15,625 nt of DNA, taken from the NCBI GenBank assembly GCA_017302195.1, contig JAFLEG010000026.1:1-15625 (forward strand), written 5' to 3'. Below the pieces are notes generated by a model. That model did no database searches, had not been told where the DNA came from, and was given only the letters and a program-made list of their open reading frames with translations. This document shows, one piece after another, positions 1 to 8,071 of this stretch; position 1 is the first letter of the stretch; each line of letters opens with the position of its first letter. Both the position numbers and the translations under genes were made by a program. The DNA is from Verrucomicrobiota bacterium (GTDB lineage: Bacteria; Verrucomicrobiota; Verrucomicrobiia; Limisphaerales; UBA9464).

Positions 1-2512
1 GGTGCACCGGAACACCGACCTTCCGATGGTCCTGCTGGGTGTGCTCCGGGCCGGAGGCTGCTACGTGCCCCTGGATCCGGACGACCCTCCCGACCGGATC
101 GCGAGGACCGTGGCGGCTGCCGGTTGCGCGCGGGTTCTCGGCCACGAGAGCCTGATCTCCGGCCTGGGATCCGTGGCGCGGGCGATGCCGGGGGACGTCC
201 GCTGGATGCCCGTGGAATCCCTGTTCGCGCCCGGGAGGGCGCCCGGGGATGCCGCTGCCGTCCCCACCCGGTCCCCGCCGGACGCCCCGGGCGGACGGCG
301 CCTGGCCTATGTCCTCTTCACTTCGGGAAGCACGGGCGAACCCAAGGGGGTCGAGGTGGAGCACCGCAGCGTGGTGAACCTGCTGGCGGCCGTCCGGCAA
401 TGGATCGGGTTCGCGGAGTCCGACCGCTATCTGGCGATCTCGACCCTCGCCTTTGACATCTCGGTGGCGGAGCTGTTTCTGCCGCTCATCGCCGGCGGGC
501 AGGTGGTTCTCCGCGACCGCAGCCTGCTCCTGGAGCCCCGGCGCCTCGCCCAGGAGCTGCGTCAGGAGGGGATCACCGTGTTCCAGACCGGCCCTTCGGT
601 GTGGTCGCTGGTGTTGGCGGAGGTGCCTGACTTCCCGCGACTCCGTGTGGCGGTGACCACGGGGGAGGCGATCGCGCCGGCACTGGCGCGGCGTCTGGCG
701 TCCGTGGGGGACTCGGTCTGGAACCTGTACGGCCCCACCGAGACGACCGTGTGGGCCACCGGCTTCCGGCTGGAGGCCCGCGCGGAGGAAACGCCCTGCC
801 GCTCCCCGGTCTCCGCGCCGATTGGGCGTCCGCTGACCGCGGTGGAGGCGCTGGTCCTGGATGAACACCAGGCTCCCGTTCCCGACGGCGCCGAGGGCGA
901 GTTGTGGATCGGCGGCGACGCCGTGGCCCGGGGATACCGCGGGAAGGAAGCGCTGACGCGGGAACGGTTCACCGAGCCCTTTCCCGGGGCGGGGCGGTGC
1001 TACCGCACGGGGGATCTCGTTGTGCGCGATGCGGAGGGCGTCCTGCACTACCTCGGGCGCAATGACGACCAGATCAAGGTTCACGGGGTCCGGATTGAGC
1101 CGATGGAGGTGGAGGCCGCCCTCCTGCGCCATCCGGGCATCGCCCAGGCGGCGGCCACCTGGTATGCCACCACGCAGGGCCCGCGCTCCCTGGTGGCGGC
1201 CGTGGTGGCCCGCCCGGGAGGCGTGGTCACCTCCGAGGACCTCCGACAGCATCTCGCCCGTCTCCTGCCGTCCGCCATGATCCCGTCCCGGTTCGTCGTC
1301 GTCGGCGCCCTGCCCCTGACGGCCTCCGGCAAGGTGGACCGGAAGGCGATCCGGGCCCGGGCCACCGCGTCCGCACCCGTGACGTCCGGCACCCCCCCGG
1401 TACCGGATGCCGCCGGCATCACGCCGACCGAACGGACCCTGATCCAGATCTGGGAACAGACGCTGAACATCCGGCCGGTGGGACGGCACGACCACTTCTT
1501 CTCGGTGGGCGGCGACTCGCTGTCCGCGGTCACCATGATCCTGGAGGTGGAGTCGGTGTTTGGCATCTCGATCACGGTGCGCCTGGTGTTTGAGGCGCCC
1601 ACGCTGTCGCAGTTGGCCGCGCGCGTGGACCGGGTCCGCGAGTGCCCCGACGATCTCGGCAATGGCGCCTTCGTCTTTCCACTCTCGCAGCAGGGCCGCC
1701 GTTCCCCGGTGTTCTTCAGCAATGTGGACCTGCGGATGGCACGCCGGGGGCTGTGGGCTGCCGACTGCCCGCTCTATGCAGTTTCCCAATGGGCTCAGGG
1801 CAGCGGCTTTGTTCAGGCCCGTTCGATGGCGGACCTCGCCGAAATCCACCTGAAAGGCATCCGCGCCGTCCAGCCCCGCGGTCCCTACCGTCTGGCCGGC
1901 TACTCCTTCGGGGGCCTCATCGCCCTCGAGATCGCGCATCAACTGCGGCGCAACGGCGAGGAGGTCGAGCTCCTCTTCCTGCTGGATCCGAGTGAACCGA
2001 CCGATGATCCGCTGACGGCCGCCGTGGAGGAGGGCCGCCGGAGCCGCGACCGGAATGCCCGCGGTCTGCGGGATCGCCTGCTGGCCTGGACCCCCCGATG
2101 GCTCCGGGACGCGCTGGCCGGCATCCGGCAGTGGACCGTGTATCATCTCGTCCACCTTCACGGCCGGCACCCCAACCCGGTCTCGACCCGCCTGCTCCCG
2201 GGCAACCGCTGGCCGGCATTCTGGTATGCCGCGCGCCGCCTCAGCCGCTCCTACGTGCCGCGGCCCTACGAGGGCCCGGTGCTCGCCGTGTTCACCGCGG
2301 ACCACGACCGCCAGAGCCTTTGGAAGCCCTTTCTGGGTCCCGCCGCCGTCAGCCGTGTCATGGAGGCCCGCCACCTCGAGCTGTTTGACGACCCGTCGCG
2401 CTCCCTCTGGATGGAGATGCTGCGCGCCCGGCTCGAGGCCGAAGAACCCTCGCGTGGCCCGAGCCCCACTCCGACGCCGAAGCCAACGCCGACTCCCACC
2501 CCCGCCCCATGA
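1..2512 (+). CDS. NRPS terminal module, A-PCP-TE (5'-truncated)
   Basis: This is the C-terminal end of a non-ribosomal peptide synthetase, which activates an amino acid, loads it on a carrier protein and releases the product. The frame is open at the left edge and the first residues already lie at adenylation motif A2 (LRAGGCYVPLDP), so A1 and any upstream domains are missing. Numbering from base 2, A3 is at 105-116 (LFTSGSTGEPKG), A5 at 242-249 (LYGPTETT), A7 at 334-338 (YRTGD), A8 near 352-366, and A10 Lys444 in SGKVDRK. The carrier motif GGDSL is at 503-507 with phosphopantetheine Ser506. The type I thioesterase has GYSFGG at 633-638; Ser635, Asp662 and His791 fit its catalytic triad in spacing. 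Aligned by hand to GrsA, the specificity residues read D-I-A-Q-V-T-L-V-W-K, close to glycine codes but with Thr where those carry Gly. The protein ends in a Pro/Thr-rich tail. Its stop overlaps the next start (ATGA), which implies translational coupling. Confidence 0.93.
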   Translation, partial: VHRNTDLPMVLLGVLRAGGCYVPLDPDDPPDRIARTVAAAGCARVLGHESLISGLGSVARAMPGDVRWMPVESLFAPGRAPGDAAAVPTRSPPDAPGGRRLAYVLFTSGSTGEPKGVEVEHRSVVNLLAAVRQWIGFAESDRYLAISTLAFDISVAELFLPLIAGGQVVLRDRSLLLEPRRLAQELRQEGITVFQTGPSVWSLVLAEVPDFPRLRVAVTTGEAIAPALARRLASVGDSVWNLYGPTETTVWATGFRLEARAEETPCRSPVSAPIGRPLTAVEALVLDEHQAPVPDGAEGELWIGGDAVARGYRGKEALTRERFTEPFPGAGRCYRTGDLVVRDAEGVLHYLGRNDDQIKVHGVRIEPMEVEAALLRHPGIAQAAATWYATTQGPRSLVAAVVARPGGVVTSEDLRQHLARLLPSAMIPSRFVVVGALPLTASGKVDRKAIRARATASAPVTSGTPPVPDAAGITPTERTLIQIWEQTLNIRPVGRHDHFFSVGGDSLSAVTMILEVESVFGISITVRLVFEAPTLSQLAARVDRVRECPDDLGNGAFVFPLSQQGRRSPVFFSNVDLRMARRGLWAADCPLYAVSQWAQGSGFVQARSMADLAEIHLKGIRAVQPRGPYRLAGYSFGGLIALEIAHQLRRNGEEVELLFLLDPSEPTDDPLTAAVEEGRRSRDRNARGLRDRLLAWTPRWLRDALAGIRQWTVYHLVHLHGRHPNPVSTRLLPGNRWPAFWYAARRLSRSYVPRPYEGPVLAVFTADHDRQSLWKPFLGPAAVSRVMEARHLELFDDPSRSLWMEMLRARLEAEEPSRGPSPTPTPKPTPTPTPAP

Positions 2513-3357
2513 ACGCCATCTCACCGACCGACGCCCTTGCCCATTCCCGCAACCCCGGGATTCGCATCCGGCTGGAACGCCGGGTTCCCGATCTGACCCC
2601 CGCCGAACTGCAGCAGCTCCGGAACCTGCTGGTGCGTCACGGGGTCCTCTGCCTGGTGGAGCAGCCCGTGACTCCGGGCGAACTGCGGGCTGTTGCCGCA
2701 CGCTGGGGCGAGGTCATCGAGCTGCCCCCCGGACTCGCGCTTTCCAATCCCGAACCCGGTTTCCCGTCCATCACCCGTGTCGGCAACCTCCGCCCCGACG
2801 GCAGCATCATCCCCTCGATGCGGTTCGCCGAGTACTGGCATCACGACGGCGACTTCTGGAGTCCCGGCCGCAACGCCATCGTCAATTTCCTGAGCAGCGT
2901 CCGGGTGCCCCAGGTGGGGGGCAATACCGGGTTGCTCGACGGGTGCGCCGCGTACGAGTCGCTGCCGGCCTCCGACCGCGAATCGCTATCCGGGGCGTAC
3001 ATCTGGGTGCGCGCCTCGGAGATCAGCGACTTCAAGTCTGCGACGCCAGAAGAACTGCCCCCCGACGTGCGCCATCCCGTGTGTCTCCCGCATCCGGTCT
3101 CCGGCCGCATCGCCCTGTACCTCCCGGACTCCTCCTCCGGCATCCAGCGTGCGGACGGCACGCTCTGGGGCCAGGTTCAGTCGCTCATTGACGCGTCCGT
3201 CACCCGGGTGGGCATTCATGAGCACCGCTGGAGTGAGGGCGATCTGGTGCTGATGGACAACCTGCAGGTCCTGCATCGGGGCATGGGCGGCTATGGCGAC
3301 CACCCGCGCCTGCTGTATCGCTGCCAGGCGCGGCTGTCAGTGCCCCCGGCGCCGTGA
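2509..3357 (+). CDS. TauD/TfdA-family Fe(II)/2-oxoglutarate dioxygenase
   Basis: This 282-residue protein has the length and layout of TauD/TfdA non-heme iron dioxygenases, which couple 2-oxoglutarate decarboxylation to substrate oxidation, usually hydroxylation. The iron-binding facial triad is visible: the HxD motif is His111-His112-Asp113 in YWHHDGDFW, and the distal His is 256 in MDNLQVLHRG. Arg267 in HPRLLYR is the likely 2-oxoglutarate carboxylate anchor, and GGNTGLLD at 137-144 is a conserved core segment. Because HxD rather than HxG/A is present, hydroxylation is more likely than halogenation. The ATG overlaps the synthetase stop by four bases, so the two are almost certainly co-translated. 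The natural inference is beta-hydroxylation of an amino acid tethered to the carrier protein or of the released peptide, but the substrate cannot be read from the sequence. No signal peptide is seen, so a cytoplasmic location is expected. Confidence 0.9.
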   Translation: MNAISPTDALAHSRNPGIRIRLERRVPDLTPAELQQLRNLLVRHGVLCLVEQPVTPGELRAVAARWGEVIELPPGLALSNPEPGFPSITRVGNLRPDGSIIPSMRFAEYWHHDGDFWSPGRNAIVNFLSSVRVPQVGGNTGLLDGCAAYESLPASDRESLSGAYIWVRASEISDFKSATPEELPPDVRHPVCLPHPVSGRIALYLPDSSSGIQRADGTLWGQVQSLIDASVTRVGIHEHRWSEGDLVLMDNLQVLHRGMGGYGDHPRLLYRCQARLSVPPAP

Positions 3358-3515
3358 ACCGTCACGCTGCTGCTCCTGCGCCGGGTCCCACCTTGGCAAG
3401 GGACATCAGGGCCAGCGGCCTGGTCACCTCCTTCCCCAGGACTTCGATGTGGGCCTGCATGGCGGCCACCCGGTCGGGATGCGCGTGGGCCAGTCCCTGG
3501 TGTCCGCATGCCCGA

Positions 3516-3541
3516 GATGCCATTTCCCGATGCCATTTCCC
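3516..3541. repeat. 13-bp tandem duplication in spacer
   Basis: The unit GATGCCATTTCCC occurs twice head to tail with no mismatch, in the 222-base spacer between the dioxygenase and the next signal-peptide gene. The repeat lies upstream of the preferred start at 3580. It is most simply a slippage duplication. It supports the view that 3358-3579 is non-coding. Confidence 0.8.
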
Positions 3542-3579
3542 GCTTGCCCAGGGCGCGTCTGGCGGGAGATGGCTTGCGC

Positions 3580-4737
3580 ATGCCATCCCTTCGGACCGTC
3601 CTCGCCCTCTCCTGCCTTTCCCTCCAGTTCCTCCGGGCCAATGAGGCCTCGTTCGAGATGGCCAGCATCTCCATCCGCACCCGGGAATCGGTGGGGACGG
3701 ACCTGGTGGGCACCACGTTTCGCGTCCAGTCCACCTCGGACCTCGACGCGGAGGGCGTGGTCCAGTCCTTCAACGGCGAGTGGTATCTGCTGGAGGGAAC
3801 CATCGGCTACCAGTCCATCCTGCAGATTGAGAACCTGGAAACGGGGGAGATCGCGGAGGGAATCCTCCTGATCGACATTCCCTCCGCCGGCGACGAGAAC
3901 CTCAACTTCCTCACCGACTTCTTCGAGGTGGACCGGGCGGTGGGCGCCACCACCGCGGCGGCGCTGGAGTTCGGACTCGTCAACCTCTCGGCCACCGCCA
4001 CTTGGGCGCGGGCGTCCGGCAGCGCGGAGGGCGGGGTGCGGCTGGAGTTCGACGGCACGGTGGGTGACCTGCTCGGCACCCTGAGCTTTACGGTGCCCTT
4101 TGAAATCCAGCACTACCGCGGCACGCTGAGCTACACGCCGCCCACGGAGGTGGGCGCCCTGGTGGAGGCCCGGATTCAGACGCAGCGGTCCGGGATTCCC
4201 GATCAGAAGTTCGAGGGGCCGTTTCCCCTGCGGCTGGCCGAGAATGGCACCCTGATCCGGTCGGCGGCCCGGTGGACCGGTCCCGGGGACGTGGCGTTCG
4301 ATGTCCTGGGGTCGCTCGACATCGAGGGCGTGGAGTTCCCCGTGAGCCGCATCCCGAGGCGTCCGCAATACTCCGGCACCTTCTTCTTCGCCGACGGCGA
4401 TCCGGGCACCCCGTTCACCGAGGAATACGACGTCTGGGATCTGTTCATCGCCGATGCCAACGACGCGGACCGCGACGGCATCCCGGACCTTTCCGACCCG
4501 GCGGATCTCCCGCCGCCCCAGGTCACCCCTGAGATCCGACTGGCCGTGGCCGACGGAAACCTGCAACTGGAGGTGAAGGCGAAGGCCGGGGTGACCGTCA
4601 CGATGGAACGCCGCGACACCCTGGCCTCCGGGGCCTGGGCCGCGGTACAATCCTTTGTCATGGCCAATGACAGCGACTCGATCGTGCTTCCGCTGCCCGC
4701 GGGGGCCGCTGCCTTCTGGCGCGTGACCGCACCCTGA
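3580..4737 (+). CDS. Secreted protein of unknown function with calcium-binding-type repeat
   Basis: I do not recognise a catalytic family here. The frame is open from an ATG at 3508, but the ATG at 3580 is preferred. It gives a classic signal peptide (MPSLRTVLALSCLSLQFLRA) and a 385-residue protein, and GGGAG lies 11 bases upstream. The body is rich in beta-prone alternating residues and acidic, which suggests an extracellular beta-sandwich protein. At about residues 292-305 the DANDADRDGIPDL segment matches the D-x-D-x-D-G loop of thrombospondin type-3 repeats, which bind calcium. The last 60 residues (LQLEVKAKAGVTVTMERRD ... AFWRV) form the small C-terminal module common in secreted Verrucomicrobia proteins; the minus-strand gene at 12669-13961 ends in a similar one. 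The next gene starts six bases after this stop, so the two are probably co-transcribed. Confidence 0.75.
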   Translation: MPSLRTVLALSCLSLQFLRANEASFEMASISIRTRESVGTDLVGTTFRVQSTSDLDAEGVVQSFNGEWYLLEGTIGYQSILQIENLETGEIAEGILLIDIPSAGDENLNFLTDFFEVDRAVGATTAAALEFGLVNLSATATWARASGSAEGGVRLEFDGTVGDLLGTLSFTVPFEIQHYRGTLSYTPPTEVGALVEARIQTQRSGIPDQKFEGPFPLRLAENGTLIRSAARWTGPGDVAFDVLGSLDIEGVEFPVSRIPRRPQYSGTFFFADGDPGTPFTEEYDVWDLFIADANDADRDGIPDLSDPADLPPPQVTPEIRLAVADGNLQLEVKAKAGVTVTMERRDTLASGAWAAVQSFVMANDSDSIVLPLPAGAAAFWRVTAP

Positions 4738-4743
4738 CCTCCC

Positions 4744-6549
4744 GTGACCCGCCGTCTCCGATTCCTCGCCGCGGCCGCCGTCGCCGCCGCCGCGCCCCTC
4801 GCATATTCACTCCCCGCGCAGCAGCCTCCGGAGCCGCCCCCGGCGGATGCCGTGGCCTTTGCCGGACTGTCCCCGGACGCTGCGGTGAAGGCGGCCACGC
4901 TTCCGCCCGGGTTTGCCCTGCACCTGGCGGCGGCGGAGCCGGAGGTCCGGCAGCCCATCGCCTTCTGCGATGACGACCGCGGCCGCCTCTGGGTGGTGGA
5001 AGGCATCACCTATCCACGCCGGGTCGGCAGCCCTCCGCCCGACGCCACGCCGGAACAGATCCAGAAGGATCTGTTCGCCGGGCACGACCGCATCCTGGTG
5101 TTTGAAGACACCGATGGGGATCACCGCCTGGACCGGCGCACGGTGTTCCTGGAGGGGCTGAATCTGGTCTCGGGAATCGAGTACGGCTTTGGGGGCCTCT
5201 GGGTCGGCGCCGCGCCCTATCTGCTCTTCATCCCGGTCGCCGAGGGCGATGCGCCCAAGCCGGGCGGCGAGCCCCGGGTGCTCCTGGATGGATGGAACTT
5301 CACCGCCGACACCCACGAGACGCTGAACACGTTTACCTGGGGTCCGGATGGATGGCTCTACGGCTGCCACGGCGTGTTCTGTCCCTCGAACGTCGGGCGT
5401 CCCGGCACGCCGGCGGCCGACCGCCAGTGGGTGGACGCCGCCGTCTGGCGGTACCATCCGGTCCGGCACCAGTTCGAGATCTTCACCGAGGGCGGCTCCA
5501 ATCCCTGGGGCATTGACTTCGACGAGCACGGAAACCTGTGGGCGGAGATGTGCGTGATTCCCCACCTGTTCCACATGGTCCAGGGCGCGCGCATCACCCG
5601 CCAGGGGGGCGAGCATTACTGCTTCAACCGGTCCGAAACCGCCCGCAACACGCGCTACCGGGATCCACGGGGCGGCAAGCCGGTGTTCCCGTTCGTCTAT
5701 GAGGACATCACCACTGTCGCCGATCATGTCCACTATGCCGGACAGCAGGGACCGCACGCCGGCAATGGTCGCAGCGACGCCTCGGGCGGTGGACACGCGC
5801 ATGCCGGGCTGATGACCTACCTGGGCACGAGCTGGCCGGCCGAGTACCGGAACCGTCTCTACATCGGCAACATCCATGGCCAGCGGCTCAACACCGATCT
5901 CCCGGTGCCCGCCGGTTCGGGGTATGTCGGGAAGCACGGCGCCGACTTCCTGATGCTCAACGACACCTGGAGCCAGACGTTGAACCAGCGCCTGGATCCC
6001 GACGGCTCCATGTACCTCATTGACTGGTACGACAAGAACCAGTGCCACCACAACCGTCCCGACGGGCACGACCGTGCCAACGGTCGCGTGTACAAGGTGG
6101 TGTACGGCGGCGCGGCGCCGACGCGGCCCAACCTGGCCGCCCTGCCGGATGCCGATCTCGTGGCGCGGGTGCCTTCCAAGAACGAATGGATGAGCCGTCA
6201 CGCCCGGCGGCTGCTCCAGGAGCGGGCCGCGGGCGGAAAGCTTTCCGCAGGCACGCGCGAGGCGCTCCAGGTACAACTGGCCGCGGCGCCGACACGCCGG
6301 CCCGCCTGCGCAGCCTCTGGGCGCTGCACCTCACCGGGGGCATCGCCCCGGATCGCATTCCCGCGGGTGACGACTGGCTGCGGGCCTGGTCCCTGCAGCT
6401 CGCCGGGGAGCAGCCGGCCGCGGACGGCGGCATTCCCGGATGGGCCACGCTGGCCGAGGCCGCCCGGAGCGAATCATCCCCGGTGGTGCGCCGCTTCATG
6501 GCGTCCGTGCTCCAGCGTCAGCCGGTGGAGCGGCGCTGGGACACCCTGA
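4744..6549 (+). CDS. PVC-type dehydrogenase-like beta-propeller protein, frameshifted 3' end
   Basis: The N-terminal 500 or so residues belong to the large PVC-superphylum family annotated as putative membrane-bound dehydrogenase (Pirellula/Verrucomicrobium N-terminal type, TIGR02604-like). Its members are exported beta-propeller proteins assumed to oxidise sugars or similar substrates; the reaction is not established. A GTG start at 4744 gives an Ala-rich signal peptide ending near YSLPAQQ. Family-like segments include LPPGFALHLAAAEPEVRQP (about 53-71), the acidic loop DTDGDHRLD (122-130), LNTFTWGPDGWLYGCHG (194-210), EGGSNPWGIDFDEHGNLW (249-266) and LDPDGSMYLIDWYDKNQCHH (417-436). After about residue 515 the frame gives an Arg/Pro/Ser-rich nonsense tail to 6549, while the family-like sequence continues in another frame from about 6288. 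The gene therefore appears to carry a one-base loss near 6260-6290. It lies six bases after the upstream secreted-protein gene. Confidence 0.87.
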   Translation: MTRRLRFLAAAAVAAAAPLAYSLPAQQPPEPPPADAVAFAGLSPDAAVKAATLPPGFALHLAAAEPEVRQPIAFCDDDRGRLWVVEGITYPRRVGSPPPDATPEQIQKDLFAGHDRILVFEDTDGDHRLDRRTVFLEGLNLVSGIEYGFGGLWVGAAPYLLFIPVAEGDAPKPGGEPRVLLDGWNFTADTHETLNTFTWGPDGWLYGCHGVFCPSNVGRPGTPAADRQWVDAAVWRYHPVRHQFEIFTEGGSNPWGIDFDEHGNLWAEMCVIPHLFHMVQGARITRQGGEHYCFNRSETARNTRYRDPRGGKPVFPFVYEDITTVADHVHYAGQQGPHAGNGRSDASGGGHAHAGLMTYLGTSWPAEYRNRLYIGNIHGQRLNTDLPVPAGSGYVGKHGADFLMLNDTWSQTLNQRLDPDGSMYLIDWYDKNQCHHNRPDGHDRANGRVYKVVYGGAAPTRPNLAALPDADLVARVPSKNEWMSRHARRLLQERAAGGKLSAGTREALQVQLAAAPTRRPACAASGRCTSPGASPRIAFPRVTTGCGPGPCSSPGSSRPRTAAFPDGPRWPRPPGANHPRWCAASWRPCSSVSRWSGAGTP

Positions 6550-6737
6550 CCGCCCTGCTGCAACACGCCGGGGATGCCGGGGACCACAATCTCCCGGCGC
6601 TCTACTGGTCCGCGGCCGAAGGCGGGGTGGCGACCGATCCCGACCGGGCGCTCACCCTGCTCCGCGCGTGCCGCATCCCGAAGGTGCGCGAGTTCATCGT
6701 CCGCCGGCTGGCGACCGGGAGCCTCGCGGCCCGGTGA
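6288..6737 (+). pseudogene. Displaced helical-repeat part of the dehydrogenase-like protein
   Basis: About 149 codons continue the family sequence of the upstream protein in a different frame. They read from ADTPARLRSLWALHLTGG through LRAWSLQLAGE, SPVVRRFMASVLQR and HNLPALYWSAAEG to RIPKVREFIVRRLA. These are alpha-helical (HEAT-like) segments that in relatives directly follow the beta-propeller. There is no credible start codon or ribosome-binding site at the junction, so this is the severed 3' part of the 4744 gene rather than an independent gene. Restoring one base near 6260-6290 would give a single protein of about 664 residues ending at 6737. No obvious slippery heptamer for programmed -1 frameshifting is seen. 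The cause is either a real inactivating mutation or a base-calling error. Confidence 0.75.
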
Positions 6738-6767
6738 CCCATCGCTGACCGAACTCTTTCCCGTCGC

Positions 6768-7988
6768 ATGAAGCGCCTCTTCCTTCCCCGCATCGTTGCC
6801 GCAGTATCCCTCGCGTGCGCCCTCGCCGGGTTCGCACAGGCTGCGGACACCCTGCCGCAGCTCACCGGGATTCTCGCCAGTTCGGACGACTCCCAGCTCC
6901 AGCTCGACATCCTGCGCGGTCTTTCCGGGGCGATGCGTGATCGCCGGTCGGTGCCGATGCCTGCCGGATGGGATGCCGCCGAGACGCGGCTGGCCACCAA
7001 TGGCAACGCCGAGGTGCGCACGCTGGCCCAGACGCTCTCCCTGAAGTTCGGCAGCACGCGGGCGAAATCCGCGTTGCGCGCCACGGCGTCGGATGCCGCC
7101 GCCCCCGCCCCGTCTCGCCGGGCGGCGGTGGACTCCCTGCTCGCGGTGCGGGATCCGGACCTGCCGTCCCTGCTCCGCACCTTGCTGTCCGACCCGGCCG
7201 TGCGTGCGATCTCGCTGCGGGGTCTGGCCGCCTATGACGACGCAGCCACGCCGGAGGCCATCCTCGGGGTGTACCCGTCCCTCGATCCCGGCGAACGGCG
7301 GGACGCCCTGAACACCCTGGCGTCACGGCCCGCCTATGCGCGTCCGCTGGTGGAGGCCGTCGGTGCCGGCACGGTGCCCCGCAATCAGCTCACTGCGGAT
7401 CTGGTCCGCCAGTTGCGCACTCTCAAGGACACGACGCTCGCCGCCCGCCTGACGGAAATCTGGGGTGTGATGCAGGAGACCAGTCCGGACATGACGGCGG
7501 AGATCGAGCGGGTGAGGCGCCTGTACTGGGCGGGCGGCTCGCAGCCCGGCGATGCCGGTCGCGGACGGGTGGTGTTCAATCAGATCTGCGCCCAGTGTCA
7601 CCGGCTGTTTGATTCGGGCGGGGAGGTCGGCCCCGACATCACCGGCGCCAACCGCGGCGACCTCGACTACCTGCTCCAGAACATTCTGTTTCCCAACGCC
7701 GTCATCCCGAACGAATACCGAGCCACGACCGTGGAGACCCGGGACGGCCGTACGGTGACCGGCGTGCTGAAGTCCCGGGATGCCAACGGGGTCCGGCTGC
7801 AGACCGCCAACGAGCTGGTCACGGTGACCGCCGCCGAGACCGAACGGGTGGAGCAGGCCGATCTCTCGATGATGCCCGAGGGCCTGCTCGGGCCGCTGCA
7901 GGAGCAGCAGATCCGCGACCTGCTCTACTATCTTGGGCGTCCCGGCCAGGTGAACCTGCCGGCGGATGGGGAGAAGGTGGAACGCTGA
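6768..7988 (+). CDS. Exported helical-repeat protein with PVC-type CxxCH heme domain
   Basis: This 406-residue protein begins with a clear signal peptide (basic MKRLFLPR, then a hydrophobic stretch, cleavage likely after AQA at 23-25). Residues about 30-250 are helical and HEAT-like, including RRAAVDSLLAVRDPDLPSLL. From about 260 to 393 it carries the cytochrome domain typical of Planctomycetes and Verrucomicrobia (TIGR02603-like). The heme attachment motif CAQCH is at 274-278, GGEVGPDITG at 284-293, and Met368/Met369 in LSMMPEGL supplies the likely distal ligand. It is expected in the periplasm as the electron acceptor of the dehydrogenase-like protein upstream. In many relatives this domain is fused to that protein. 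Here a single in-frame TGA (6735-6737) and a 30-base spacer separate them, and the cytochrome part has its own signal peptide. Confidence 0.9.
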   Translation: MKRLFLPRIVAAVSLACALAGFAQAADTLPQLTGILASSDDSQLQLDILRGLSGAMRDRRSVPMPAGWDAAETRLATNGNAEVRTLAQTLSLKFGSTRAKSALRATASDAAAPAPSRRAAVDSLLAVRDPDLPSLLRTLLSDPAVRAISLRGLAAYDDAATPEAILGVYPSLDPGERRDALNTLASRPAYARPLVEAVGAGTVPRNQLTADLVRQLRTLKDTTLAARLTEIWGVMQETSPDMTAEIERVRRLYWAGGSQPGDAGRGRVVFNQICAQCHRLFDSGGEVGPDITGANRGDLDYLLQNILFPNAVIPNEYRATTVETRDGRTVTGVLKSRDANGVRLQTANELVTVTAAETERVEQADLSMMPEGLLGPLQEQQIRDLLYYLGRPGQVNLPADGEKVER

Positions 7989-8071
7989 CGGGCGAGGGCT
8001 GAAGGCAGGGCGCCGCCCCGGAGGCATCGCCCCGCACGGACCTGAACGGCGTTCCTCGGGTCCGGACAGGC

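Noticed and set aside
4807..6276. 489-codon minus-strand open frame opposite the dehydrogenase-like gene
   Set aside because: No family-like sequence. The + strand encodes a clear beta-propeller protein.
7989..8071. Possible bidirectional terminator between the convergent cytochrome and Uma2 genes
   Set aside because: Only a six-pair CGGACC/GGTCCG stem with a long loop and no T tract is present, too weak to call.
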